64,000 bases of DNA, taken from positions 22,537,934 to 22,601,933 of the forward strand of contig NC_045138.2 of the NCBI RefSeq assembly GCF_008831285.2. Reading direction: 5' to 3'. Shown piece after piece: positions 23,790 through 36,151 of the stretch. Position 1 is the first letter of the stretch. Each line of letters opens with the position of its first letter. Made by a program: the position numbers and the translations under genes. The notes under the pieces were generated by a model. It was given only the letters and a program-made list of their open reading frames with translations. It searched no databases and was not told the DNA's origin. The DNA is from Nymphaea colorata (Eukaryota > Streptophyta > Magnoliopsida > Nymphaeales > Nymphaeaceae).

Positions 23790-24096
23790 GAATGTTGCAC
23801 CTAGATATACTCCATTCTCTTATTGACAAAGCAGAATTTTGAAAGCAAAATTTGAGTCTCGTGGCTTATAGATGGTGATAATAACACCGAAATTTACCAA
23901 GTCTATGTCAACCATAGTAGGGGGGAATATAATTTCCTCTATTATGGTTGATGACATTAGAGGGGACTCACCAGCCCACATCCAAGCTTTAAGTAAGTCT
24001 TTCTTTGAGGTCTTTTACAAGGAAGACTCCTTACATGTAGTTGATATAAAAGCAGCTAGATTTGGTGAGAAACTGAGGTGTAGTTTGATCCCCTAG
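23790..24096 (+). pseudogene. L1-type LINE fragment, linker upstream of RT
   Basis: KQNFESKI and SWLIDGDNNTEIYQVYVNHS (about 23,830-23,910) match the pattern KS(r)..W(l)..GD.NT..FH.....R that precedes RT in plant L1 elements. HIQALSKSFFEVFYKED near 23,970-24,030 matches the following I...F...LF segment. At least one frameshift separates them. Confidence 0.55.
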
Positions 24097-24883
24097 AATT
24101 TAATTCTAGAATGTTGATTTTGGAAATTCCTGATTCCAAAACTAATTCATGTTTGCCTAAGTGAATTCATGGTTTCCAGAACTAGCACTGAAACATTGTT
24201 TCAAAATTTTTGCAAAGATTGTGGATTAATCATGCAATGGTTTATAGAAGATTAACATTTTTTCAATTTTTTTAAAACATAGTGGGATGTAGAACTAACT
24301 TTTTAAAAGGACACAACACCATTATGAAAATTGATAAAATCAATGGGTGGATTCAAAAAAAGTTATAAAATGTGATAAAAATTCTTCGCACTTTTTTTTT
24401 CCTTTTAATCATTGTTTTCTCTCTATTCCCTCCAGCAAGTTCTTCCCCTCTTCATAATTACTAGTGACCGGCAATGCATCAGAGGTGATGACAAACTGGT
24501 CAGCGACATTGCTGAATCATCGGAAGAGAAACCCAACACCATATGAGGTGAGTTTCTCCTTTTTTATGTTTTTTCTTTTTTGCTATTTTGTTTACGCTAG
24601 AAAGAAAACTATAGTAGACTTTGTCGACTATCCTTCTCTTTCTCTTGTCTCTGCATGGCTTCCATTGTTCATAATTTTCTAGACTCGCCCTCCATTTGCC
24701 TTCTTTTGCTTTAATGTCTTTCCCCCACCTGCCCTTTTCTTTGGGTCGTGTCTGAAGGTTGTGACTATTTTGATAGTGCATTTGAGAGGAACGCAACAAT
24801 AAAGTCTTCCAAAGCACCACCTCATTGCTAGATTTTGTGGCACACCTCGTAAATGGTGATGTTTAATTTGCTATTCGGTTAGT
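24097..24883. other. No gene recognised
   Basis: A MITE-like half (GATCCCCTAGAATTTAATTC near 24,090) resembles the candidate at 10.4 kb. No coding sequence is supported. Confidence 0.35.
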
Positions 24884-25713
24884 TGTTCGTATCCTCAAAA
24901 TTTTTATTGGTTTTTGGAGTGCTCTAAAAAAATAAGTTTTTGTTTTGAAAATGAGAGAGAAAGGGACTCGCCTGTCGGAAAGAGGATCGACCGTTTCCGG
25001 TGCCTTTACCGGGAGTAATCAATCCAAGGGTTATGTTTATTATTAATGCATTTCATTTTTTGCTTAAACATCTTTTTCATTCTATATGAGGGACAGTGTT
25101 TGAGAAAAATGTTGAAAGTTTGATGTTTCCAACTTTTGAAAATGTTTTTCAAGAATTATTTTAGAATGTTAAACATTTTGGAGAAAACTAGAATTGGAAA
25201 ATCTTTATAAATATCATTTGGAAAGCTTGAGAAATCATTTGGAAGTCATTTTAGTATTGTCTTAAGACTTTAAGTAGGTTTGAGATTTTGCTATAATTTG
25301 GTTACAACCTAATTAGAGTTTCATCTCATCTTACTTAAGTTCTTTAAAGTGGTGTTTGTGGTCATAAGTGATATTAAGCGAATGTGAATGCATGAGTACA
25401 TTGATCCTATATGATTAGAAAGAAAATGCATTCATACCATCACATACATCGAAGATTTTGTAATAAATATTTTTTATAAAAGAAAAAAGTTTTTGAAAAT
25501 GGAATTGGGTTGTACATCCTCCAGCATTATTCTAATAATTGGTCATTACTTTGATTTTTGGTCTTAATAAAGTCGGCAAATGAAAATTAAATTCTTAAAT
25601 GATAAGAGAAAAATATTGAAATAATGGAAAAGATGAAAGACTTTCATAAAGAGAAACGTAGAGAAAGAGAGAGAGAAAGAGATCTTGAAATCATAAAATC
25701 AAATATTTAAAAG

Positions 25714-25757
<44 letters not shown>

Positions 25758-28700
25758 ATAGATACGTATATGAAAGCTTATTGAAATGAGGTTTAAATCA
25801 AATAGATAAGAGAAGATCATTTAGAAAGAGAGAGAGAGAGAGAAAGATTTTAAAATTAAATACATGTATATATATTCATATATATGTATATGAGAGTTTG
25901 TAAAAGTATGTTAAATCATAAAAAGAGAATGACAAAGAAAGATATTCATGTACACGTATACGTATATAACATATATGTACGCATATGTCTTCATGAGTAT
26001 TAAAATCAAGAAATGAATTAAAAATAGTCAACTTCAATTTTTGATATAGGCCGGAGGAGAACTTGGGCTCATGCATGAACTTAAGTTAAGTCTCCAAGAC
26101 CGTATTAGGGCATTTGGTTTTAAAAATCTTTTCAAAAACATGATTCTAAATATTTTTGTGTGAATAAAAACCACAACCATTACAAGAAAATTGATTTCTC
26201 CCACCATTGGGTATGGAAGAAAATAAAACAAAAACATGAAATCGAGAGCAATGTAGGAAGCACTCATTGGGGTTCCTGAATGACATGAAAATGCATATTA
26301 ACATGTACACATTCGTGAATGGCTTTCTTGGGTTGAAGAAATCCCAACCTCAAAATCAAAATAAGAATGAATAAAAATCTCAACCCAAGCACTCATTCTC
26401 ACTGTGCATTGTCTCATTGATTAAGAAAAAATTAGAATATCATGCTTAAACATCATCTCAAGCATCTATAATGAGTGAGACAATATAACAAGTATACTTT
26501 TGGAAATAAAATGAAGAAATGAAATTTATTCCGCCTTACTCATACTCTCGGTACACTCAAGATATAGCATTCAATTCCGGGTAAGAAATCATTTGAGCTT
26601 TCTTGCACGGCCATGGGGAGATGGCAAGAGAAAAATAGGAAATTAAAATGGAGGATTACATACCTCGGATATGGATGAGTCTCCTCCTTTGAATGATTCG
26701 AGGATCACCTCGAATAAAGTTTCAAAATGATGAAATAATCCCTCTAAGAGGTCTTCTTGTGCCCCCTTGAGGAGTTTGAACCTGGAAATGCTTGCTCCCA
26801 ATGTTCAAGTGAAATTCAAGTGATGAAGCATTAGAAATCCTCGAGGGGTTAGCTCATGCTCAAGAGGGAGGACTGTGGGGTATTTATATGGATTTTGGAG
26901 CCAAAATTCAAAATTTGAATTCAAGATTTGAATTAATGTGGGAAGAGTTTTGGAGCCAAAGTTCAAAATTAAAAAATAAAAGGGTTGTTTAGTATAAAAC
27001 TACTTTTTTATTTAAAATGTGTATAAAAAATTATTGTTGTTACAAAGGAGTGGGCCGACTCCGTTTTGAATGACTCTAAGTTTGTTTTAAATCCGAATTG
27101 GGTTCAATTGGTCATCAACGCATTCTAGCAAACGATTTAGGCTCAAAATGCATCTTGGCGCTAGAACGAAACATAAAACAAAGGGAAGGCCCATGCGCGC
27201 GGTGCTCATAAATTCAAATTTTGTTGTTTTGATTTCGACTTTCGAATTTGAGTTTAGAATTATTGATTTGGATCTAAATTTGGGTTTAGAAATCTATTTT
27301 GGATCGAATAGTCACAAATTTTCTTGGGGTCTAAAATTTAAATTCAAATAATAAAATAACGGTCTTTTTTGAAAAAATTGAGATGATAACAGATGCCCCT
27401 CTTTGTTACTAAATCGGCATTTGCCGTGCTTAGTGGCAAAGATAAGCACCCCAAATTTTGAGTGACGAAGATTTTGGTTAAAAAGATTAAAATGTCAGAA
27501 CTGCATTTCAGGTTTTAACCTCTTACCTAAATGGGCTGTTTTGGCTTGCATTACAGTTTAACCCCTTTACCTGTGTGAGTTTCTTTGGCTTGCATTGCAT
27601 GTTTAACCCATTTACCTACGTGAGTTGCTCTTTTATCCATATTTTAGGTTTTACCTATTTCCTGAATGGGTTGCTCGATAACAAGTGGCAATGTCAGGAA
27701 AGAACCTTCATCACCTCGAATACCTTTGTTGAAGCAAGGAATGAGACCCTATTGCACATTCATTGGTTGTGACAAGAAACTTCCTATCACCACGAGTGCA
27801 TTTTGGTGAAATTCTTGTTTTCACCAAAGGCTGGATTTTGAACTTGTTTAGTAAGATTCCCCAAACTAGCGCTTGGGTTGAGCTTACTTTGAAAAGCCCT
27901 TGACCACACGATCAAGTTGCCCTTGCTTCATAAGGTTTCCTTCCTCGCGACCAGGTTGAGATAGCTTTAAAATGCTCTGAACCTAGCAGCGGGATTGCAC
28001 TTAATCAAATCTTTAGCTTAGTAGCTGAATCGATTTGATTGGGATATGATCCCATTTTTTTTATGGACAATGATGATTGTGAAAAAAAAAAATATGTGTC
28101 ACAAAAGCAATTTAGAAATGCCTCAAAAAATATTCATAATTAAAAAATACCCTAGTATTAGCAATTGTCATGATTGATAATGGATAGGATCTGATTCAAA
28201 ACATAATGCACGAATGTACTGAGTAGAAGATAGAAGGTTGATACATTGATTGAATTGAAAATACTAGAAAATGCCCCAATGAAAAGAAGGTGTAGACAAA
28301 ATTATATAAAGGAACAATTGATATGTTTTCCGCTAACAGGAAAATGAGGGTGCAAGGTAACATGAGCTTTGGTATGAAAGAATTTTTGTTTGATCTTTAT
28401 TGACAAGAAATTGAGACAAAGCTTATAGGAAAGAAAATGAGAATATGATCAGTAGACAGTAATTCTCAATATGATCGGTAGACGGTAATTCTCATAGCGA
28501 GATATTATAGGACAATAAAGCATCTTAATTTTGAAATGATTAAATCTCAAGCAGAGTATAAATATACAAGGTTTGATTCGGGAAGAAATTGGCTCAATTG
28601 GAGTATATGAATAAATTAAAAATGAGTGCCCAAGGATTGAAAATTCAATATGTTGGAGCAAAACAAAGATCTTGGAATAAATGATGACCCAATAAAATCA

Positions 28701-28901
28701 TGGAAGTAGTAAATTGGGAAGAAATACACACAAATTATTTGGTTAAATATAAATGAGGAAAAAAAAACGAATGTCTGATCTCAGTCAAACACGTGTTAAT
28801 CACGAACTGAGATTGAGGTGAAGAAAATAATGGAAATTGCTTCAATAAAATGAATGCATAGACAAAATTATATAAAGAAAATTGATATGTGAGGATGAAA
28901 G
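24884..28901 (+). repeat. Long non-coding repeat, copy 1 (about 4.0 kb)
   Basis: Starts TGTTCGTATCCTCAAAATTT. A strongly conserved block follows: GGTTTTTGGAGTGCTC, GGGACTCGCC, GATCGACCG, GCCTTTACCGGGAGTAATCA. It then aligns with copy 2 along most of its length: a TTGATCCTATATGA block, ATGTATATA-rich tracts, a TAGGCCGGAGG block near 26,045, a TTTTGGAGCCAAA block near 26,890 and ATATGATC(A/G)GTA near 28,446. No retrotransposon protein is encoded. The TG start, length and a GATGCCCCTCTTTG word near 27,391 resemble the very long LTRs of plant Ty3/gypsy Tat-type elements, from memory of such LTRs. Confidence 0.6.
25714..25757. repeat. TA/TG microsatellite
   Basis: A (TA)n run passes into (TG)n within long-repeat copy 1. 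Confidence 0.9.
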
Positions 28902-30067
28902 TGTTTGCACCCCCCAAAATTTTTGGTTGGTTTTGGAGTGCTCCAGAAAAATAAGTTTTTGTTTTAAAATAGGAAAGAAACGGACTCGCCCGTCAGTACG
29001 AGGGTCGACTGTTCTCAGCACCTTTACCGGGGGTAATCAATCCAAGGGCTATGTTTATTATTGATGCATTTCGTTTTAACTTGAACATCTCTTTGATTCT
29101 ATATGCGATGTAGAAAAATATTGAAAGTTTGATATTTCAAACTTTTAAAAAGGTTCTTGCTTGGAAAAACTAGAATGAAATCTTTGTGAATATCATTGGA
29201 AAACTTGAAAAGTCATTTTGAAATCATTTAAATATTCTCTTAAGACATTAAGTAGGTTTAAGATTTTGTTCTAATTCAGGTACCACCTAATTAGAGTTTT
29301 ATCTCATCTTGTTTAAGTTCCTTTGGAGAGGTGCTTGTGATCATACGTGATGTTAAGTAAGTGAAAATGAATGGATGCATTGATCCTATATGACTAAAAG
29401 GAAAAATCATTCATTCATACCATAATATTCATCTAAATGCATTTCTACCATAACATACATCTAAGATTTTTGTTTTTATAGTTATCATATATAAGAAAGA
29501 AAAGTTTTTGAAAGTGGATTGGGATTGTAGTCCATCAAGCATGAATCCAATATTGGGTCATTACTTGAGTTGTGGTCTTAATGAAGTCAGTAAATAAAAA
29601 TGATTTTAGAGAAGAAAAATGTCCAAAAGAATGCAAAAGATGAGATACTTGATTGTAAGAAAAATTAGAGAAGGAGAAAGAGAAAGAAATCTTGAAAATC
29701 ACAAAATCAAAGATTTAAAAGAAAGAAAGATATGTCATACACATATACATATATATGTATATCTATATACGTATGGATACATATATACAAGTTTATGAAA
29801 ATGAGGATTGAATTTAGGTAGAAAAGGAAAATAAAGCTTTTAAAAGAAAGAGAGAAAGAGAGGGCATTAGAAAAGATGCACAGACATGTGTATATACTAT
29901 CACATATACGCATATATGAAAAATTGTAAAAACTTCATTGATTTGAATAAAGAGATAGATTTTAGAGGAAAAGAAATGGAGAATGATATAAATATATATA
30001 AGAAATTTGTAGATGAAGGCATTTGACTTAAAAAGAAACAAAGATTCTAGAGAGAAAAAGTAAGAGA

Positions 30068-30069
<2 letters not shown>

Positions 30070-30124
<55 letters not shown>
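30070..30124. repeat. AT microsatellite
   Basis: About 27 uninterrupted AT dinucleotides inside long-repeat copy 2. Confidence 0.95.
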
Positions 30125-30127
<3 letters not shown>

Positions 30128-31509
30128 TTCATATTGATACAAAAATTTGTAAAATGAAATATGTAAACAAAGAAAGAGAATGATAAAAATCATCATGTGC
30201 ACACACATGTATATAACATGTATGTCTTTATGAAATTAAAGATAAATTAAAACATCCGACTTCAAGTTTGATGTAGGCCGAAGGGGAGCTTGGACTCATG
30301 CAAGAGTCTAAGCTAAGTCTCCAAAGCCATATTAGAAGGTTTCTTTGAAAAATATTTTGGAAAATATGATTTATATAAATATAGAATATTGTTATTCCAT
30401 TGGTTGCAAGGGAATATGTTTCTTCCACCGTTGGGTATGGAATAAGCTCAAACCACACGATAAGGCGCTCATTAGGGTTCCTAATTGGATGATTAAAAAA
30501 AACTAACGCGAAATGATATGAAAATGCACTTTAACATGTACAAATTCGTGAAGGTTCTTCCCGCGTTGAACAAGCCCCAACCTCAAAATTAGATGAATAA
30601 AACAAAAGAATCTCAAACCATACTTTCATTCTCACCGTGCATTCACATATAAATGAAAAATCAAATAACTATGCATAGATAGTATCAAAAAACTATATTT
30701 AAGAAAAGAAATAGAGCATAATTCAACTATGGAATGAAATTTCATCTTCTTATGTTCTTGGTGCACTCGAGCATAGCCTCTTGACTCTAGAGAGTTGAAA
30801 GTTATCTCTTATGGTTATGGAGAAATGAAAAAGAGAGGAAAATAAAAGGAAGCAAAAGAACAACAAGAATATATTCAACAAATGAAATAATATGACTCAA
30901 GCATGGAAATGAAAGATCATCCCATCTTTTCATGCTCCCAGTGCACTTGAGCATAACCTCTTGGCTCTAAAATATAGTTGCGAGTTAACTTTTTTGGCCA
31001 TGGGAAAAGAAAGAATAGATTAAAGAAAATATGAGAGAAATGAGAGGGATGATTATTACATACCTCTAAATGAGAAAATGAATTAGGGAAAATGAACAAT
31101 CATACTTGAATAAACTTGAATTCACCTTAAATAAAGCTCTAAGATAATGAAGATGAATCCTCCAAGGGATCTTTGGTACTCTCTTGAAGAGTTGTAGCTA
31201 GCTCCAAGTTGGAGAGAAATGAAAAGAGGAAAAGGGAAAGAGAGAGAGCTCAAGAGAAACCCTAAGTTTTCAAGTGAGAATACTCTATGGTTGCTCCCAA
31301 TGGCCACTCTTACCCAAGCGAGGGGGAAGTGGAGGGTATTTATAAACATTTTGGAGCCAAAAACCCAAAATTTGAATTTCTTTTTAATTTCACCCTATTT
31401 TCATCAGAATTTCACATAATTTTGAATTATTTTGAAAAAGAAATGGTTTGAAAATGGGTATGATTGGCCATTAGGCTTATATAAATATATTTTTTTTAAA
31501 ATGAGTTGG

Positions 31510-31850
31510 GCCTTTGTCCACCCAAAAAGACTAAGATCGCCCTCTAAAATGAGATTTTTTGTAAAAAAGAGGGACAAATGGGTATTGCCCACCAAAAAGG
31601 CCAAAATCATCTTCAGAATGTTCTTTGTCAAAAAGATGGACAAATGGGTCTTGCCCACCAAAAAGTCCAAAATCTTCCTCTAAAAGAAGGTTTTTTGTCA
31701 AAAAGATGGACAAATGGGTCTTGCCCACCAAAAAGAACAAAATCGCCTTTTAAAAGGAGGTTTTTTGTCAAAAGATAGGCAAATGGATCTTACCCACCAC
31801 AAAGACCAAAATCGATCTATAAAAAGAGGTTTTTTGTCAAAAGGATAGAG
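31510..31850. repeat. Minisatellite, about 70-bp period, about 5 copies
   Basis: The phrase GCCCACCAAAAAG (or close variants) recurs at about 31,515, 31,587, 31,653, 31,723 and 31,792, spaced 72, 66, 70 and 69 bp. Each is followed by a CCAAAATC(G/T)-type word and TTTTTTGTCAAAA. Because periods are not all multiples of three and no start context is shared, I treat the repeated peptides in its frames as by-products. Confidence 0.85.
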
Positions 31851-33392
31851 TTTAGGGTTTAGGGTGGATTTGAACTTGGGTTTTGGATCTAATTTGAATA
31901 AAAAAATGGCGTTTTGTGTTTTGATAAAAGTGTGTAGTCTTTTGGAAAAATTTGGAGTGATTACAGAAAGACAGTATCATGTGTATGAGCTTAGATATAA
32001 AAGAATTTTTTGATTTGTCTTTAATAGCAAACAATTGGGATAAAGCTGTAGGAAAGAAATTTATTGTAGGAATATGATCGGTAAATAGTGATTTTCATAT
32101 TGAGATATCAAGTTAATAATATAGAAAATTTGTTACTTGTAAATAATTTTAACTTTGAAAGGATTAGGCCTCAAGTAGAGTATAATAAATACATGATGTT
32201 TGATTTATATAGATCCAATAAGTTTTAATCACATGTCCGATGATTGAAAATAGAGTATAATTGAGCAAAGCAAAGATTGGTATTCAATTTGAAATAAATG
32301 ATAACTTAGTAAAATCATGAAAGTAATAAAACAGGGAAAAATATATACTATGGGTGTTCGGCCAAAAAAAAAATTGTATGACATGAATCAAACAAGGTTT
32401 GGTAATTGAGCCAATAGATGGCTATCATGTTTAAGAATATGAGCTTGGACCAATGAATAAATGAGGGATTGACAAAGTATGATAAAATGTAGATTTTGAA
32501 GTAATTTTGAAAAACGGATTTGCTGAATGATAATATTTGAAAAATCGATGTCATTTAGATAGTAAGGTTAAAGCATGAGCTTATGGTGTAGTCTTTTTGA
32601 AGAAATGATTGGAGAGGACATCGATTTAAAAAAGAAAGATGAAATGCAAAATTATTTAATTGATCAAAGATTGTGGAAGACACATATACATTCATCATAC
32701 AATGTTGCACTTTCTAAAATCACATTCATCATGCATATATACGGAAAAGGTACATAGGACCCTAATTGAATTGAGTTTGATTAATTGTGATTGTTCCATA
32801 TAATATATGTCAATATACCTTAGTCAAGAGGCTTAGTACGAGTATAGACTCCTTTCTTAAGTAACTAAAGGCATAGTTTATCAACTTCTTCTTGGACATT
32901 CGTCGATATACCACAAGTTACCACTCATGGTACTAACGAGAGAGTTTTCCCGCCTAAGGTGTGGTCTAGTTGTAAAGCTTAGTCTCGTGCTACCGCCTAA
33001 GACCAAGCCCGACAACATGATAACCTGGACAAATAGGTATTAGAAATTTTTGAAATATAATCAAGCATGCAAAATCGGTTGTCTCTAATGCAATGCTTCT
33101 TAAGATAGTGGTTAAAATAAGTAGAAGAACAAACATTGTTCTCAATCAAGTCTTAAATTTGAAGAGGGTTGTATTTGATCTTAGATCTAGGTGAACATGA
33201 TTCATCATTCTCAATTAGTCTTATATGTAAGAGAGCAAATATAATCAAACAATGCAATGAAATGCAGATGGGGTCAAGGCCAAAGAAGGGAACATGATTT
33301 AACATCGGCAATATGTGAGATGTTCAAGTTTGTGGAAATGCATCAAGTATAATTATTGCCAAACGATGATGGGTCCCATCATGGTTGTTATT

Positions 33393-33930
33393 TGTTCGCA
33401 TCTCCAAAATTTTTATTGGTTTTTGGAGTGCTTTAGAAAAATGAGTTTTTGTTTTGAACATGAGAGAGAAAGGGACTCGCTCATCGGTGTGACGATCGAC
33501 CATTCTCGGCGTCTTTACCAGGAATAATGAATCCAAGGGCTATGTTTATTATTGATGCATTTCATTTTTTGTTTAAACATTTTTTTCATTCTATATGTGG
33601 TGTAGTGTTTAAGAAAAATGTTGAAAGATTGATGTTTCCAACTTTTGAAAATATTCTTGAAGAAATATTTGAGAATGTAAAACATTTTGAAGAAAACTAG
33701 AGTTGAAAAATCTTTATAAATATTATTTGGAAAGCTTGGGAAATCATTTTGAAGTCATTTTAGTGTCTTCTTAAGACTTTAAATATGTTTGAGATTTTGC
33801 TCTAATTTGGTTACCACCTAATTAGAGTTTCATATTATCTTGCTTAAGTTCTTTAAAGTGGTGCTTGTGGTCATAAGTGATATTAAGTGAATGTGAATGC
33901 ATGAATACATTGATCCTATATGATTAGAAA
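33393..33930 (+). repeat. Long non-coding repeat, copy 3 (truncated)
   Basis: Starts TGTTCGCATCTCCAAAATTT and carries the conserved block (GGGACTCGCTCATC, GATCGACCATTCTC, TCTTTACCAGGAATAATGAA). It follows copy 1 closely until TTGATCCTATATGATTAGAA, where similarity stops near 33,930. It is closer to copy 1 than to copy 2 by eye. Confidence 0.65.
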
Positions 33931-35680
33931 GAACCCAAATTACTGTAGTTACTTAGAAAATGATTAGTTTGCCCCTTATTGCTCTCATTTTGTCTCATTT
34001 TTCTTCATATTTGCATAACATTTAAAGAGATTCTAAAAATTATATTACCTAAGATCAATGAGAGTTATTTTCATCTCTACAAGTCATTGTGAACTCTTAA
34101 AGCTTATTTTACCATCTTATATTTAGTTAGTAATGTCCAGAAAGGACTCATTTTCCCTTATTTCTATTATTTCTCGCTATCTCAACACCTACAGACTTAA
34201 CGAGAGCCATAATAAGATCTCCTTAGCATCAACAAAGTATTCTCATTTTCATTTCTAGTTGTAGAACTTGAATTGCAGTGTTGGAGCAACTACTTCTAGG
34301 AAACAGTACCTCATTTCCCTATATTTGATTATCATTTCTGCCTTATTCGAGTAAATCAGCCCGAACCGAGCTAGAATCATATTCTTCAGTGCTAAATCTA
34401 ATTATTCTTGCCATCGGTTTGAACAATTTTATCTCATTGAGTACAATTATTGTTTTTTTACTGTGCAAAGAGAGTGCATGAGACACAAATGGACCTCACA
34501 CATAGGTTTCCCCCAGTGTGTCCATGAATCTGATTTCCGCTCGATCCAAGCCATTTGATCGAGTGCAATCGGACAGTCAAGGAGAAATGAGCCTGCCATG
34601 TTGATTTTGTGTTGGGTCATTATGAAAATTGAATAGTGACTCTGCCTATCCAAAGTCACCCGACTCACTCATGACAGTCGTTTGATCTATTGAAACAAAA
34701 AGTTGAGAGAAAAATAAGGAGAAAAAAATGATACACATTTTCATCATATAATATAAGCTCGCATCTTTGTCTCATTATTTTTCTTTCAATCGTCCATTGC
34801 GATGGATCGGATGGCCCTTGTGAATGAATTGGTAACTCTAGATCGCTAGAGACACCATGACCTAGGTTCAGATTCCCCACTTACCAGTCATGTCCTAGTT
34901 GGTTCTCCCGTAAATAAAATTTGGACTCGAGACTTGGGCTCCTACATAAATGTGCAAAAAATCGAGAACAAACAACCATAGGGTAAACCTTACTCGTAAT
35001 CATATCAGGTCATTGAGAAAGCTGCATACCGAGTTTGAACCGCTTAGCATTCAAATTTCATCTTTTTTATCTTACTAAAGGAATGTCGATAATGCCTGTT
35101 CACAGCCTTAATCTTAACTGTTATATTAATATAACGTCTAGGCTGACAGCAATGAACTGGTAAAAAACTGATAAATATGGTTCTTATAAGATATCTCAAG
35201 CGTGTTTTGAGGCATACCCCACAGATTGTGCTAAAGTTATTTGTCTGAGCCAAGTTCAAACGTAGTATTATTTGTTTACCTTGAAACTTCAACTCTTTAA
35301 ATACATATATTTCTGATGCGATTCTAATCTAAACTCAAGTAGCCAAATTTGGTGAGGAAATTTCACATTAGATTAATCAGATTCGAGTTCTATATAAGAT
35401 TTTTCTTATCAAATTAGATGGATTGTTATGAACATTCAAATGTATTTGCTTTAGAAATTTGAATATTATTTTGTATTTCCGACGAGTGAAATCGAATTTT
35501 GTCTCAGATCGTCCTGATCGATATATTCGTGAATGGGCAATTACTATATCCGATCCGATTCGCACTCGTAGTCGTCCTTATCCGTACGTTACGTATTCGT
35601 CTAACCTCGTCAAGATTTTGTCAAATACGAAAATCGGGATACCTCTTGTAATTAAGTGCAAAGAGAAGGGCGATGAGAGA
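33931..35680. other. No gene recognised; one SINE candidate
   Basis: No supported coding sequence. Short open frames on the minus strand (34,447-34,668, 34,665-34,880, 35,044-35,292) have no recognisable domains. The SINE candidate at 34,808-34,930 is listed separately. Confidence 0.4.
34808..34930 (+). repeat. Candidate tRNA-derived SINE
   Basis: TGAATGAATTGGTAACTC is similar to the A-box arm of a tRNA. GGTTCAGATTCCCC, about 45 bases later, fits a B box. No clear target duplication or tail was identified, so the limits are approximate. Confidence 0.4.
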
Positions 35681-35685
35681 ATTCG

Positions 35686-35700
35686 GCCGAAACCCTAAAC
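35686..35700 (+). promoter_or_regulatory. Telo-box (AAACCCTAAA)
   Basis: GAAACCCTAAACCCC contains the telo-box found in promoters of plant translation and ribosome-biogenesis genes. It is followed by a pyrimidine-rich, 5'-UTR-like stretch. This supports a promoter, but no gene body follows. Confidence 0.4.
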
Positions 35701-35844
35701 CCCACCGGCCTTTAAACGTTCTTCCTTCCCCATCGCAGAGCCGCCGCCTCTCTCTGTCTCTCTCCGTCTGCTTCTCTTCCTGCCTCTGTCATGCCCCACC
35801 TGCTTTTAAAACGTTCTTCCTTCTCTCGTCGCAGAGCCACCACC

Positions 35845-35848
<4 letters not shown>

Positions 35849-35879
<31 letters not shown>
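35849..35879. repeat. CT microsatellite
   Basis: Uninterrupted (CT)n within the 5'-UTR-like region. Confidence 0.9.
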
Positions 35880-35880
<1 letters not shown>

Positions 35881-36083
35881 CCTTTTGATCTATTCTTATT
35901 TTTTGGGTAGGGTTTGAAGGAAGACAGGCGGTCGACTTCTTTTCTTTTTTTTTTTGGGTTGTGTTCTTATTTTTGTTTTTGGGTCTTGAGGGAAGACGGA
36001 CGCGTGATGATAAGCAGGATTTATTCTCACGACGGTCATCTGAGGGAACTCCCCGAGATGACATCCATCCTTCAAAAAATCTG

Positions 36084-36085
<2 letters not shown>

Positions 36086-36149
<64 letters not shown>
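36086..36149. repeat. Long CT microsatellite
   Basis: About 31 CT dinucleotides without interruption. It creates artificial Arg/Glu-repeat frames on the minus strand. Confidence 0.95.

Positions 36150-36151
<2 letters not shown>

Larger units (their letters stand above)
28902..33392 (+). repeat. Long non-coding repeat, copy 2 (about 4.5 kb)
   Basis: Starts TGTTTGCACCCCCCAAAATT and carries the same blocks in the same order and orientation as copy 1. These include the GGACTCGCCCGTC / CCTTTACCGGGGGTAATCAA block (28,980-29,040), the TAGGCCGAAGGGGAGCTTGG block (30,275) and the TTTTGGAGCCAAA block (31,350). It also holds a long AT microsatellite and a 70-bp minisatellite absent or shorter in copy 1, which explains much of the length difference. 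Its terminal few hundred bases do not clearly match the end of copy 1. Confidence 0.6.

Noticed and set aside
31432-31778. Overlapping frames with a repeated peptide (WTNGSCPPKRTK type)
   Set aside because: Produced by the 70-bp minisatellite, whose period is not consistently a multiple of three; no gene structure.
36004-36090. Possible C/D-box snoRNA (GTGATGA followed by CTGA boxes; a second ATGATGA...CTGA at 36,164)
   Set aside because: Box words are present, but there is no terminal stem, the second candidate is far too short, and I could not match a guide to any rRNA site.
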